The position numbers were made by a program, and so were the translations under genes. A model generated the notes under the pieces. That model did no database searches, was not told the origin of the DNA, and saw only the letters and a program-made list of their open reading frames with translations. DNA of 64,000 nt, taken from an uncultured Desulfovibrio sp. GTDB lineage: Bacteria > Desulfobacterota > Desulfovibrionia > Desulfovibrionales > Desulfovibrionaceae. The DNA lies in contig UQJT01000004.1 in the NCBI GenBank assembly GCA_900541395.1, positions 1 to 64,000 on the forward strand, written 5' to 3'. Below, in pieces: positions 9,343 through 18,421 of the stretch. The stretch's first letter is position 1, and each line of letters starts with the position of its first letter.

Positions 9343-9371
9343 AGGCCGCCCTGAAGGGGCGGCCTTTTTTT
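9343..9371 (+). terminator. rho-independent terminator after first beta-barrel gene
   Basis: GGCCGCCC and GGGCGGCC form the stem around a TGAA-containing loop and are followed by seven T residues, 26 bases after the stop codon. Confidence 0.92.
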
Positions 9372-9508
9372 GCACACGAGCGCCCCCCACGGGAGAAGCC
9401 GCGCGGCTTGACTTTGGCGAGGGGCTGTGATTCCTTGGTCAAGACGGGAAAGCGCGGTCAACATGCCAAGGCATTGCGCTCCCGAGACATCTTTTGAGGA
9501 GGAACTTC

Positions 9509-10183
9509 ATGACATTGCGTAATTGCCTGGCGGCATTCGCCGTCCTTGGGCTTGTCGTCGCCGCCGTGCCGGCCAAAGCCGCGGATGTGGGTCTGTACAT
9601 CGCTCCCAAACTCAGCTTGGGCATTCAGTCGTTGGACGACATGAAAGCCAAAGGCTCGCGCGGCGCTTCGGAAGGTCTGGACAGCGGTTACGACGGAACA
9701 CTGGGCCTGGGCGCGGCGCTGGGCTTCGACCTGTATCCGCGCTATATGGTGCCCGCCCGTATTGAAGTGGAATATATGTATATGGGGAACGCGGAGGAAA
9801 GCGGCTCTACCACCCACCTCTTCAGCGGCCAGAACTTTTCCTATAAACAGAAAAATTCGGTGAGCAGCCTGTTTGTCAACGCCTACCTCGATATGCATAC
9901 CGGCTCCATGCTCACCCCATACGCGGGCGTAGGTCTGGGCACCGCCTGGGTCAAATCCGAAGGCAACCTGGACAACCGGGGGCTGGGCTCCAACAAGGAA
10001 ACCAACCTGGCCTGGAACGTGGGACTGGGCGTAGCCTTTGAACTCAGCTACAACGCCAGCATCGATCTGGGCTACCGCTACGCCAGCTTCGGCAAAGCCA
10101 AAACGGCCGTCAACGCCGGCTACTCCCTGGAAAGCAACCTGGGCATGCATCAGTTCAATCTGGGCCTGCGGTACACTTTCTAA
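9509..10183 (+). CDS. outer-membrane beta-barrel protein (OmpA/opacity-like), second of a pair
   Basis: A 224-aa exported protein paralogous to the product at 8589. The signal peptide is CLAAFAVLGLVVAAVPAKAAD. The mature part has LYIAPKLSLGIQS, GAALGFDLYPR, RIEVEYMYMGNAE, TPYAGVGLGTAW, SIDLGYRYASFG and ends in GLRYTF with a terminal Phe. The shared blocks (YxAPK, VEYxxxGN, TPYxGxGLG, DLGYRYAxxGxA) show a tandem duplication. The start at 9509 has GAGGAGG just upstream. Being separated by a terminator, the two genes are probably transcribed independently. Role beyond being a surface barrel is unknown. Confidence 0.85.
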   Translation: MTLRNCLAAFAVLGLVVAAVPAKAADVGLYIAPKLSLGIQSLDDMKAKGSRGASEGLDSGYDGTLGLGAALGFDLYPRYMVPARIEVEYMYMGNAEESGSTTHLFSGQNFSYKQKNSVSSLFVNAYLDMHTGSMLTPYAGVGLGTAWVKSEGNLDNRGLGSNKETNLAWNVGLGVAFELSYNASIDLGYRYASFGKAKTAVNAGYSLESNLGMHQFNLGLRYTF

Positions 10184-10248
10184 AGTCCGTTTTCCCGCGC
10201 GTAGCCGACAAACGGCTTGCGGTCCCGTAACTCATCGTCCATTTCGTC

Positions 10249-10280
10249 AAAAAGCCCCCGCACGACGGCGGGGGCTTTTT
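10249..10280. terminator. bidirectional terminator
   Basis: AAAAAGCCCCCGC pairs with GCGGGGGCTTTTT. The A-run and T-run on either side let it serve both the beta-barrel gene (+) and the convergent gene on the minus strand. Confidence 0.93.
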
Positions 10281-10324
10281 GATGTTCCTTCATAGACATG
10301 AAACGGACAAAGCGCACGCGGGAC

Positions 10325-11092
10325 TCAATCCTTGGAGTTCATCCACAGTTGAAATTCGGCGTCGAAACTGGGCTTGGCCGTGCTCCACGGCACCCCCGCC
10401 TTAAAATGCCGGTCCAGTTCGGTCAACTGGGCGTCCAGCACCTTGAGCAGATGATCCCCATTGAACAGCGCATATTCGTTGGCCGACAACAGGGCGTCAT
10501 ACGCTTCTTTAAGCTCCGGCCGCTCAAAATCGGATTCCGGCGTATCCGGAGCCAGATCATGTCCGGATACCTTGCGGTAGAGCCTTTTGAACTTGTCGTA
10601 CTCAATGCGATCGTAGGCCACGGACCGCATATAGTTTTCCAGCTCCTTGTGCATATCGTAAAAGACGTTTACCGCGGCCGTGGCCGCGGCTCCGGTCAGA
10701 AAAGGATCGTAGTTGAGCAGCAAAAAATATTCCTCGTACAAAAATTTCTTGATACGCGGAAACTCGTCCGGGCTGTAGAGCACACTTTCCCAGTCCGCCA
10801 GAGGTTTTTCGTCGTCCATGACGTCGATGAGCTTCATCTTGTGGTGGAGCAGTTCGCCGTATACCCGGCTGCCCCGCCGTTTAAGCACGGTGATCGCCAC
10901 GTTTTTGGAATGAAAATACATGATGAAGGAAACGATAAACGCCACCAGAGCCACGGCGAATACGGCAATATTGACGTTGAGCACCGCCGGGGACGGGCCG
11001 CCGAGATGTTCCACCGAAAAGAACACGATAAGTGCCAGCGAGCACAGGGTCAGCACCGCCAGGGCACAGGTCAGGTTACGGTAGGTTTTCAT
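10325..11092 (-). CDS. hypothetical inner-membrane protein with cytoplasmic helical domain
   Basis: A 255-aa protein. Two transmembrane helices lie near the N-terminus (LTCALAVLTLCSLALIVFF and NIAVFAVALVAFIVSFIMYF), followed by about 180 charged, mainly helical residues (KNVAITVLKRRGSRVYGELLHHKMKLIDV...). The ATG at 11092 is preceded by AGGAG on the minus strand; the longer frame to 11209 runs into the tRNA-proximal leader and is disfavoured. No family was recognised. It is monocistronic, between the bidirectional terminator and tRNA-Asn. Confidence 0.7.
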   Translation of the reverse strand: MKTYRNLTCALAVLTLCSLALIVFFSVEHLGGPSPAVLNVNIAVFAVALVAFIVSFIMYFHSKNVAITVLKRRGSRVYGELLHHKMKLIDVMDDEKPLADWESVLYSPDEFPRIKKFLYEEYFLLLNYDPFLTGAAATAAVNVFYDMHKELENYMRSVAYDRIEYDKFKRLYRKVSGHDLAPDTPESDFERPELKEAYDALLSANEYALFNGDHLLKVLDAQLTELDRHFKAGVPWSTAKPSFDAEFQLWMNSKD

Positions 11093-11292
11093 GAATACGC
11101 TCCTGCTTTCCCGAAACCGGCCGTCACGCCGCCATACGGGAAAATCCTCCCCTGAAAAAAGAGGGATGACAACCTTCTCTAACGAAAATGCGGAAAGGTC
11201 AATGAGCAACCATGCATCTCTATCCGCAAAGGGGCTGCACGGATTCGGGCGCGAAAAAGGGGTTACATTTTCATGTAACCCCTTGATTTTTC

Positions 11293-11368
11293 TGGCTCCC
11301 CGAGACGGACTTGAACCGCCAACCTAGTGATTAACAGTCACCCGCTCTGCCGATTGAGCTATCGGGGA
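11293..11368 (-). tRNA. tRNA-Asn (GTT)
   Basis: Read on the minus strand, the sequence folds as a standard tRNA: acceptor TCCCCGA/TCGGGGA, D arm AGCTCAATCGGCAGAGC, anticodon loop CTGTTAA giving GTT, and T arm GGCGGTTCAAGTCC. The 3' CCA is encoded (11293-11295). Confidence 0.96.
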
Positions 11369-11667
11369 AGGCAGCGCCTCATCAGCGCAAGGTGTGTATT
11401 AGCCAAAGAGGGAACGGAGGTCAAGTAAAAATCCAAACAGAGGCTCACAATTTTACGCGCAGGACAGTCTTCACCCGGCTTTTAAGCGCTTTTCTCTTGC
11501 GGCCGTGTCGCGCCCGCGCCACGCTCCGGCTCCGCGCATTCCCGTCGGAGCCCGCACGCCGCCATATCTCCGCCCCGCGCTCTTTCACCATACGCCTTGC
11601 CTTTTGCTTTCCCCTTTTCTACACTGTCAGCGCTTTTATTTCGTGTTCCGATCGGCAAGGAGTCTCC
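11369..11667. other. intergenic region before threonine synthase
   Basis: About 300 bases between the divergent tRNA-Asn and the threonine synthase start. The open frame that spans it has Arg/Leu/Ala-rich, shadow-like composition. No riboswitch or promoter could be assigned. Confidence 0.5.
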
Positions 11668-13002
11668 ATGCCCCCATCCCAGGCGGCCGCCGTTTTTTCC
11701 CCCTCCGCGGGGTCTTTCGTCAATGGCGCGCGTTGCGTGGTGTGCGGTCGTCGCTTCGATCCGGAATACCTGAACGCCGCTTATGTTTGTCCCGAACACG
11801 GCGACGAGGGGATTCTGGACCTCGATTATAATTACGAGGCGGCCGCCCCCCGTTTTCCGGCTCCGGAACAGCCCGGCCTGTGGCGCTACCGAGCCCTTTT
11901 GCCCCTGCCCTGGACCGCGCCGATCCCCCCCCTCGCCACGGGGTTGACGCCGCTGTATGAGGCCCCCGCCCTGGCCCGCACCGCAAATTGCGCCCGCGTG
12001 CTGGTCAAGGACGACACCCGCCAACCCACAGGCTCCTTCAAAGATCGGGCCTCCGGCCTGGCCGTCGCCCTCGCCCGCGTCCGGCGCGCGCCCGTGGTGG
12101 CCACGGCCAGCACGGGCAATGCGGCCGCCGCCCTGGCGGGCATGGCCGCCGCCATGCACCAGGCCTGCGTCATCTTTGTGCCCGCCTCGGCTCCGCCCGC
12201 CAAGGTGGCTCAATTACTGGCTTACGGCGCTCGCGTGCTGCTGGTGCGGGGCACGTATGACCAGGCTTTTGAACTGTGTATGGAAGCCTGCCGCCGCAAG
12301 GGCTGGTACAACCGCAATACCGCCTATAATCCATGTATGGCCGAGGGCAAAAAAACCGCCGCTTTTGAAATTGCCGAAGACATGGACTGGCGGACGCCGG
12401 ACGCCGTATTCGTAGGCGTGGGCGACGGCTGCATCTTGGCCGGACTGCACAAGGGGTTCTCCGATCTGGTCCGTCTGGGGCGGACGGACCGCATTCCTCG
12501 CCTGTACGGCGTCCAGGCCGAGGGCAGCGACTTTTTATGGCAGGCCTGGAAGGAAGGGCTACAAACGCCCCGGTCCTTGCTGACCAAAGCTCCCATCGCG
12601 GCGGACACGGTGGCCGACTCCATCAGCGCCGGTCTGCCCCGCGACCGGGTGAAGGCCATGCGGGCCGTGTGTGAAAGCAAGGGCCGCTTCGTGCGCGTGG
12701 CCGACGCCGATATTCTGGCGGCCGTGCCCGCCCTGGCCCGGGCCTGCGGCGTGTTCGCCGAGCCGGCCGGGGCGGCCGCGCTGGCCGGTCTTGTCACAGC
12801 CGCGGCCGATGGGCTGATCGCGCCCACGGACACGGTATGCCTGGTGGCCACCGGATCGGGCCTCAAAGACCCAGGCGCGGTGGCGGCGGCCCTGTCCGCA
12901 CCGTCCGCAGCCGCCCCGGCGGCGGACGGGCCCGTCGACGTCGACCCCGACCCGGCCGCGCTGGACGAGGCGCTGTCCCGTCTGAATCTGGATCAGTCCT
13001 GA
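11668..13002 (+). CDS. thrC: threonine synthase-like PLP enzyme
   Basis: A fold-type II PLP enzyme of 444 aa. An N-terminal zinc-ribbon-like Cys motif (CVVCGRRFD...YVCPEHG) precedes the catalytic domain. The PLP lysine is in TGSFKDRASG, the phosphate/Asn loop in ATASTGNAAAALAG, and the glycine-rich end in VATGSGLKDP, all as in threonine synthase (O-phosphohomoserine to threonine). The ATG at 11668 has AAGGAG just before it; the upstream extension is not protein-like. The C-terminus carries a short Ala/Pro/Asp-rich tail. A second PLP fold-II gene follows 44 bases downstream, so the two may form an operon. Confidence 0.85.
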   Translation: MPPSQAAAVFSPSAGSFVNGARCVVCGRRFDPEYLNAAYVCPEHGDEGILDLDYNYEAAAPRFPAPEQPGLWRYRALLPLPWTAPIPPLATGLTPLYEAPALARTANCARVLVKDDTRQPTGSFKDRASGLAVALARVRRAPVVATASTGNAAAALAGMAAAMHQACVIFVPASAPPAKVAQLLAYGARVLLVRGTYDQAFELCMEACRRKGWYNRNTAYNPCMAEGKKTAAFEIAEDMDWRTPDAVFVGVGDGCILAGLHKGFSDLVRLGRTDRIPRLYGVQAEGSDFLWQAWKEGLQTPRSLLTKAPIAADTVADSISAGLPRDRVKAMRAVCESKGRFVRVADADILAAVPALARACGVFAEPAGAAALAGLVTAAADGLIAPTDTVCLVATGSGLKDPGAVAAALSAPSAAAPAADGPVDVDPDPAALDEALSRLNLDQS

Positions 13003-13046
13003 TTCCGATGCCTTTTCTCTCTCACTTCGACCCAGGAAACACCACC

Positions 13047-14519
13047 ATGATCGACCTGTCCATCCATCCCGAAGGCCTGGATCACGCGGTCCAACGCGCG
13101 CGGGAAAAGCACATCCTCATCCCCACCTTCGCCCAGATGCGCGATCCGTCCCTGGTTCCGGCCCGGGTGCGCGAACGTCTCTCCTCTGTGGGACTGTGGG
13201 ACCTCGATCCCCTCAATCTGTTCCGCATCACCTGGAAGAACCGGCCCACGGCCAAGGGCGGCGGCTACGGAGGGGTCAACCATCTGGTGCTGCCCACCGA
13301 ACTGACCGGAGTCAAGGCCCGCATCGTGGTGTTGACCGGCAAATGGTTCCCCACCGGCGCGCACAAGGTGGGCGCGGCCTTCGCCTGCCTGGCGCCGCGT
13401 CTGGTCACCGGTCAGTTCGACCCCGTATCCATGAAGGCCGCCTGGCCCTCCACGGGCAATTACTGCCGGGGCGGCGCCTACGATTCCGCCCTGCTCGGCT
13501 GCCGCTCCATCGCCATTCTGCCCGAGGGCATGAGCCGCGAACGCTTCGAATGGCTGGAAAAGGTGGCGGGCGAAATCATCCGTACCCCCGGCTGCGAGTC
13601 CAACGTCAAGGAAATCTTCGACAAGTGCCACGAACTGCGCGCCTCGGGCGATGATGTCATGATCTTCAACCAGTTTGAAGAATTCGGCAACTATCTGTGG
13701 CACTACAGCGTCACCGGCCCGGCTATGGAGGAAGCGCTGCTGCCCCTGGCCACGGGACCGCGCGGAACACGCCACATCCGGGGCCTTGTTTCGGCCACCG
13801 GTTCGGGGGGCACCATCGCCTCGGGCGACTACCTCAAGCACCGGTATCCCTGGTTCAAAATCGCGGCCAGCGAGGCGCTCCAGTGCCCCACCCTGTTGGC
13901 CAACGGCTTTGGCGACCACCGTATCGAGGGCATCGGAGACAAGCACGTGCCCTGGATACACAACGTCAAGAATACCGACATGGTCATCGCCGTGGACGAC
14001 GAAGGCCCCATGCGCGGCATACGCCTGTTCAACGCCGAGCCGGGCAAAACGCTGCTGCGAAAACGGGGAGTGGACCCGGCCTTGGTGGATCAGCTCGATC
14101 TTCTGGGCATTTCCGGGGTGGCCAACGTGCTGGCCGCCGTCAAATTCGCCCGATACTACGAATTGGGCTCGGACGATCTGGTGGTCACCATCGCCACCGA
14201 CTCTATGGAAATGTACGGCTCGCGCCTGGAGGAAATGAACGCCGCTTACGGCCCGTTGGGCGAAGCGGAGGCCGCCGCCGCGTTTGAACGCTGGTTCCTG
14301 GGCCAGACCACGTCCGACATGCTGGAACTGACCTGGCCCGAGCGCAAACGGGTACATAACCTCAAGTACTATACCTGGGTGGAGCAGCAAGGCAAAACCT
14401 ATCGCGAAATCCTGGCCCAGTGGAACGACGACGCCTATTGGGAAAGCCTGCCCGAGTTGCTGCCGCGCATCGACGCCCTCATCGAGGAATTCAACGAGCG
14501 CACGGGCGTGAAGCCCTGA
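13047..14519 (+). CDS. PLP-dependent fold-type II enzyme (tryptophan-synthase-beta superfamily)
   Basis: A 490-aa enzyme. The PLP lysine is in TGKWFPTGAHKVGAAFA, with a STGNYCRGGAYDSALLG substrate/phosphate loop and an ATGSGGTIASGDYL glycine loop. These mark a beta-replacing or beta-eliminating PLP enzyme related to cysteine synthase and TrpB, but longer than either and with a C-terminal extension (about 90 aa from TTSDMLELTWPERKR). The reaction cannot be fixed from sequence. The ATG at 13047 has AGGAAAC upstream; 13008 is an in-frame alternative. It lies directly after the threonine synthase-like gene, suggesting amino-acid metabolism. Confidence 0.75.
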   Translation: MIDLSIHPEGLDHAVQRAREKHILIPTFAQMRDPSLVPARVRERLSSVGLWDLDPLNLFRITWKNRPTAKGGGYGGVNHLVLPTELTGVKARIVVLTGKWFPTGAHKVGAAFACLAPRLVTGQFDPVSMKAAWPSTGNYCRGGAYDSALLGCRSIAILPEGMSRERFEWLEKVAGEIIRTPGCESNVKEIFDKCHELRASGDDVMIFNQFEEFGNYLWHYSVTGPAMEEALLPLATGPRGTRHIRGLVSATGSGGTIASGDYLKHRYPWFKIAASEALQCPTLLANGFGDHRIEGIGDKHVPWIHNVKNTDMVIAVDDEGPMRGIRLFNAEPGKTLLRKRGVDPALVDQLDLLGISGVANVLAAVKFARYYELGSDDLVVTIATDSMEMYGSRLEEMNAAYGPLGEAEAAAAFERWFLGQTTSDMLELTWPERKRVHNLKYYTWVEQQGKTYREILAQWNDDAYWESLPELLPRIDALIEEFNERTGVKP

Positions 14520-14547
14520 CCCCGGCCTCCCCTCTGCCCGGACAAAC

Positions 14548-14588
14548 AGAACGGGGCCGCCCGCTGGGGTGCGGGCGACCCCGTTCTG
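14548..14588. terminator. terminator hairpin after PLP enzyme
   Basis: AGAACGGGG-CGCCCGC pairs with GCGGGCG-CCCCGTTCT, a stem of about 16 bp with one mismatch, followed by GTTCCT. Confidence 0.8.
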
Positions 14589-14645
14589 TTCCTCGGGCCA
14601 GGCGGCGCTTCAGGCAAAATCGGTACGGAGCCGGAGAGCCGGGCC

Positions 14646-14794
14646 TAGAGCGGTTTGCTGTTGAAAACGGCAACCGCTCCGGCGGCCGCGGAAGCGGCCG
14701 CCCGCGCCGAATGAGCCTGAAAACCACGCTTTTCAGGCGAAATGACGGCAGCGCCGCTTTTGAAATGGGACAATTTCAAAAGCAAAATGCTCTA
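14646..14794. repeat. MITE-like repeat, short type, copy 1
   Basis: The left end TAGAGCGGTTTGCTGTTGAA and right end TTTCAAAAGCAAAATGCTCTA are imperfect terminal inverted repeats. The interior has a CCTGAAAA...TTTTCAGG hairpin and the block GAAATGACGGCAGCGCCGC. A second copy, inverted, is at 63731-63848 and shares the interior almost base for base. There is no coding capacity. Confidence 0.8.
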
Positions 14795-14887
14795 GGGGAC
14801 CGGCCGAAAATGGCCGGACGACGCCTCGGGCCCATCCCGCCTTGCCCAGCGGCATGTCGGCTGCCGACAAGAAGCGCCGAGTCGGGC

Positions 14888-15526
14888 TTATAGAAAAGCG
14901 ACATAGCGGTACATGACCCAAAAATGACACATGCTGCCCGCGATGACGAACAAATGAAAAATTTCGTGAAAGCCGAGAAAACGGCCGTTGGGCCTCTTTA
15001 GGGCGTAAATTGCCGCACCGATGGTGTAAAACACGCCTCCGCCCACAAGCCACAGCACGGCGGCCGCGGGCATGGTCCGGAGCAGAGGATAAAAGGCCAC
15101 CACGGCAATCCAACCCATGCCCACGTATAAACCGGTGGACAGCCAGCGCGGAGCCTCCAGCCAGAATATCTTGATAAACAAACCGGCCACGGCCAGTCCC
15201 CACACCACGCCGAACAGCGACCACCCCCAAGCCCCGCGCAACGGAACGAGACAGATAGGCGTGTAACTCGCCGCGATATAGACAAAGATCATGGAATGGT
15301 CGATACGCCGCCACAACCGGGTGCCCGCTTCCGACAAAGGAAGCCAATGGTACAGAGTACTGGCGGTATAGAGCAGGATCATGCCCGCGCCGAACACGGC
15401 AAAGCCCACGATGTGCCAGGGTTGCGGGGGCGAGGATGCCCGCGCCACCAGAAGGACCAGCCCCACCACGGCCAGCAGGGCGCCCACGCAATGGGTCAGA
15501 CCGTTCACGGGTTCTCTGAGAGTCAT
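14888..15526 (-). CDS. hemolysin III family (PAQR-type) membrane protein
   Basis: A 212-aa protein with seven predicted transmembrane helices. Family residues are visible: EPVNGLTHCVGA at the start, STLYHWLP in the first His motif, RIDHSMIFVYIAASYTPI, and GFHEIFHLFVIAGSMCHFWVM near the C-terminus. The His residues match the putative metal site of the PAQR/YqfA hydrolase-like family. Despite the name, hemolytic activity is not implied. AGGAGG precedes the ATG at 15526. The gene stands alone on the minus strand. Confidence 0.92.
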   Translation of the reverse strand: MTLREPVNGLTHCVGALLAVVGLVLLVARASSPPQPWHIVGFAVFGAGMILLYTASTLYHWLPLSEAGTRLWRRIDHSMIFVYIAASYTPICLVPLRGAWGWSLFGVVWGLAVAGLFIKIFWLEAPRWLSTGLYVGMGWIAVVAFYPLLRTMPAAAVLWLVGGGVFYTIGAAIYALKRPNGRFLGFHEIFHLFVIAGSMCHFWVMYRYVAFL

Positions 15527-15779
15527 GGAACCTCCTCAAAAATAAAAGGTGCGCCATTGTCCGTTGCTCGTCAAGCGGCCCGGTTCAGGGACGCAAAACG
15601 GCTTTGCCGCCGCAGCGGTTTTACTGAATATCCATATAATCTCTTGTCGTTATTATATATTATTTTATAATCCTCTTGCCCGGATCGGCCGAGGGAAAAG
15701 CGAAGCGCGCCCTCGCCCCGGCTTTTCCACCGGCCTGGTCCGCGCTATACTGGCGACATGTTTGCCACGGAGAAAATTC

Positions 15780-16589
15780 ATGCCGCTGTCGCTGCTTTCC
15801 TTGTTCGACCCGCCAGTCCCCGCCCGGTGCGTCGCCTTCACCGGGGCGGGGGGTAAAACCAGCCTGCTGGCCGCCCTGGCTGCAGCTTTGACGGGTGAGG
15901 GACGGCCCGTCGTCGTCGCCACCACAACCCATATCTGGCCTCCCAACCGCCCCGCGCTCTCGCCCTTGCGCGGCGACGGTCCTTTTTTCTGTCGGGACCG
16001 GGCCCTGCCCGACCTTGCCGCTGAACTGCTCGTTTTGTTTCGCGCCCGCCCCGGCCGCGCGCTTGTCGTGGGGCGCGACCTGGACGCGGCCACGGGCAAG
16101 GTGCGGGGACTGGAACCGCGCGAACTGTGCGCGCTGCGCGCGCTGCTGGACGACGCCGTTTCGGACGCGCTTCCCCCACCCGTCATTCTGGTGGAGGCGG
16201 ACGGAGCGGCCCGGCATCCGCTCAAGGCCCACGCGGAGTATGAACCCGCCATCCCGCCCTGCGCCGATGCCGCCATCGCCGTCATGGGGCTGGACGCTCT
16301 GGGCCGTCCCCTGGCCGAGTCGGTGCACAGGCCCGAACGGGCGGCCGCCCTGCTCGGAGGGGATACCGCACGGCTCGTCACGCCGGACATGGCGGCGACT
16401 CTGCTCCTCCATCCGAACGGCCCCTTTCGCCATGCTCCGGCCCGGCGCGCCCTTATGCTGAACAAGTCGGATCTGCCCGGCGGCGAGGCGGCCGCCCTGG
16501 CCGTGGCCCGTGCCGTAGCGGTTTTGGCTCCGACCCTGCCCTGCCACACGGGCAGCCTTGCGGCCGGAGAATCGCGCCTGTTGGCGTAG
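15780..16589 (+). CDS. yqeC: YqeC-type selenium cofactor biosynthesis protein
   Basis: A 269-aa protein with an N-terminal P-loop-like motif [22 protein letters not shown], and [22 protein letters not shown]. These are signatures of the YqeC family, linked to maturation of selenium-dependent molybdenum hydroxylases. The frame extends upstream to 15549, but the ATG at 15780 has GGAG at proper spacing and the family N-terminus. No hydroxylase or other maturation gene is in the window. hslU follows on the same strand after about 200 bases. Confidence 0.85.
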   Translation: MPLSLLSLFDPPVPARCVAFTGAGGKTSLLAALAAALTGEGRPVVVATTTHIWPPNRPALSPLRGDGPFFCRDRALPDLAAELLVLFRARPGRALVVGRDLDAATGKVRGLEPRELCALRALLDDAVSDALPPPVILVEADGAARHPLKAHAEYEPAIPPCADAAIAVMGLDALGRPLAESVHRPERAAALLGGDTARLVTPDMAATLLLHPNGPFRHAPARRALMLNKSDLPGGEAAALAVARAVAVLAPTLPCHTGSLAAGESRLLA

Positions 16590-16791
16590 CCCCCCTTCCC
16601 TCCGGCGGAAAAGGTCTTATTCTTTATCCTGCATTTTTGTATCCGTCCTTTCAAAGAACAAGGGGACGCGGCTCACCGCCCCATCGGCGCGGCGACCGTC
16701 GCCCCCGGGAATCAAGTCCATGAGGATTTCCCCGACCCTGCCTTCCGTCAAACCGCCTTCTTCCCCGGAAAAGGCCGTAAAGGATTCGTCC

Positions 16792-18105
16792 ATGAGCACA
16801 CTCACGCCCCGCCAGATTGTGGCCGAGCTTGACAAATACATCATAGGCCAGGACCAGGCCAAGCGTATGGTGGCCGTGGCGGTGCGCAACCGCTGGCGGC
16901 GCCAACGCCTCGATCCGGCCCTGCGCGACGAGATAGCGCCCAAGAACATTATCCTCATGGGCCCCACCGGCGTGGGCAAGACCGAAATAGCCCGGCGGCT
17001 GGCCAAATTGACCGGCGCGCCCTTCATCAAGGTGGAAGCCACCAAATATACCGAAGTGGGCTATGTGGGCCGCGACGTGGAATCCATGATCCGCGATCTG
17101 CTGGACCTGGGCATCAAACTGGTGCGCGACGAGGAAAACGAACGCGTGCGCGCCGAAGCCGAATCCCAGGCCGAGGAACGCCTGCTTGATCTTCTGCTGC
17201 CCGGGGCCGGCTCCGAGGGCAGCCGCGAGGCCACCCGCGAAAAGCTGCGCAATCTGTGGCGGCTGGGGCACCTCGACAACCACGAGGTAGAGGTGGAAGT
17301 CAAGGAAAACGCGCCCCAGATGGATATGTTCGCCGTACCCGGCATGGAACAATTCGGCAACCAGATGAAAACCATGATGGGCCGCATCATGCCCCCCCGC
17401 GCGACGCGCAAAAGCATGAAGACGCGCGCGGCCTGGAACATTCTGGTTCAACAGGCGTCCGAGGGGCTGATCGATGAAGACCGCATCGTGGAAACAGCCA
17501 AGGAGCGCGTGGAGCAGAGCGGCATCGTATTCATCGACGAGCTGGACAAAATCGCCACTTCGGCCGCTCAGCAGCGTTCGTCCGACGTGTCGCGCGAGGG
17601 CGTGCAGCGCGACCTGCTGCCCATTGTGGAAGGCAGCACGGTCAACACCAAGTACGGCATGGTGCGTACCGACCATATCCTGTTCATCGCGGCCGGGGCC
17701 TTTCACTTCAGCAAGCCGTCGGACCTCATCCCCGAACTTCAGGGGCGCTTTCCCCTGCGGGTGGAACTCCAGGCCCTGGGCAAGGACGAATTCTACCGTA
17801 TTCTTACCGAGCCCGACAACTCCCTGCAAAAGCAGTATGCCGCCCTGCTCTCCACCGAAGGCGTGGATTTGCGGTTCACGTCCGACGGTCTGCAGGAAGT
17901 GGCCGCCTTTGCGGAAGACACCAACACCCGCACCGAAAATATCGGCGCGCGGCGCTTGTATACCATTCTGGAAAAAATTCTGGCCGATATTTCCTTTGAA
18001 GCTCCGGATCGCCAGGGGCAGCACATCGTGGTCGACCGCGACTATGTGTCCGCCCACCTTGAAGACGTGAAAAACGACGTGGATCTGAGCCGCTACGTGT
18101 TGTAA
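16792..18105 (+). CDS. hslU: ATP-dependent protease ATPase subunit HslU
   Basis: HslU is the AAA+ unfoldase of the HslUV (ClpYQ) cytoplasmic protease. The 437-aa product starts [20 protein letters not shown]. It has Walker [17 protein letters not shown], the pore motif [12 protein letters not shown], Walker [11 protein letters not shown], and ends ...DVDLSRYVL, the HslV-engaging C-terminus (normally ...RYIL). The start is chosen from homology and AAAGGA at 16779-16784; the upstream in-frame extension is not conserved-looking. The partner hslV, usually adjacent, is not present anywhere in this window. Confidence 0.96.
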   Translation: MSTLTPRQIVAELDKYIIGQDQAKRMVAVAVRNRWRRQRLDPALRDEIAPKNIILMGPTGVGKTEIARRLAKLTGAPFIKVEATKYTEVGYVGRDVESMIRDLLDLGIKLVRDEENERVRAEAESQAEERLLDLLLPGAGSEGSREATREKLRNLWRLGHLDNHEVEVEVKENAPQMDMFAVPGMEQFGNQMKTMMGRIMPPRATRKSMKTRAAWNILVQQASEGLIDEDRIVETAKERVEQSGIVFIDELDKIATSAAQQRSSDVSREGVQRDLLPIVEGSTVNTKYGMVRTDHILFIAAGAFHFSKPSDLIPELQGRFPLRVELQALGKDEFYRILTEPDNSLQKQYAALLSTEGVDLRFTSDGLQEVAAFAEDTNTRTENIGARRLYTILEKILADISFEAPDRQGQHIVVDRDYVSAHLEDVKNDVDLSRYVL

Positions 18106-18138
18106 TCGCCCGCGGGGCCGCAACGTGCGCTTTCCGTC

Positions 18139-18345
18139 CCGGAGCATTTCGCCCTGAAGTGCTCTACGGAGTCGAGCCGGGCGAAACTTCCGCTCTCCTT
18201 ATCCGTCGCTTCGCGCTGACGGCCAAGGGTGCCGCGACGGCGGACCAGCCGCAACTTCAGCGACTGCTGGCGCAAAGCGCCTTACGGATGAAGAGAGCAG
18301 AGATGAGCCGCGACCTGCTTCTGATTTTCGGGGCTGCCGACTTTA
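18139..18345. repeat. MITE-like repeat, long type, palindromic copy
   Basis: It shares the block CGGAGTCGAGC, the stretch CTCTCCTTATCCGT and GGTGCCGCGAC with the copies at 29388, 38305 and 60379. The core recurs in reverse orientation at about 18285-18320 (TTACGGATGAAGAGAGCAGA), so this copy is a long imperfect palindrome between convergent genes. Ends are approximate. Confidence 0.6.
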
Positions 18346-18357
18346 TCGGCGGCCTCA

Positions 18358-18392
18358 AACGAACGGCGAGGGGAATCCCCTCGCCGTTCGTT
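18358..18392. terminator. 16-bp terminator hairpin between hslU and metC
   Basis: AACGAACGGCGAGGGG and CCCCTCGCCGTTCGTT form a perfect 16-bp stem with a 3-base loop, between two convergent genes. Confidence 0.88.
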
Positions 18393-18421
18393 GTATGGTT
18401 TTCGGTCCGTCCGCAGCATGT

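Larger units (their letters stand above)
14520..14887. other. intergenic region with terminator and MITE-like repeat
   Basis: The stretch holds a strong terminator (14548-14588) and a 149-bp copy of the dispersed repeat family (14646-14794). No gene is supported. Confidence 0.6.
18106..18421. other. intergenic region between convergent hslU and metC
   Basis: The region holds a palindromic copy of the long repeat type (18139-18345) and a strong terminator (18358-18392). No gene is supported. Confidence 0.6.

Noticed and set aside
12837..13046. Extended N-terminus for the PLP enzyme at 13047
   Set aside because: It overlaps the threonine synthase gene and is shadow-like; the ATG at 13047 has a ribosome site.
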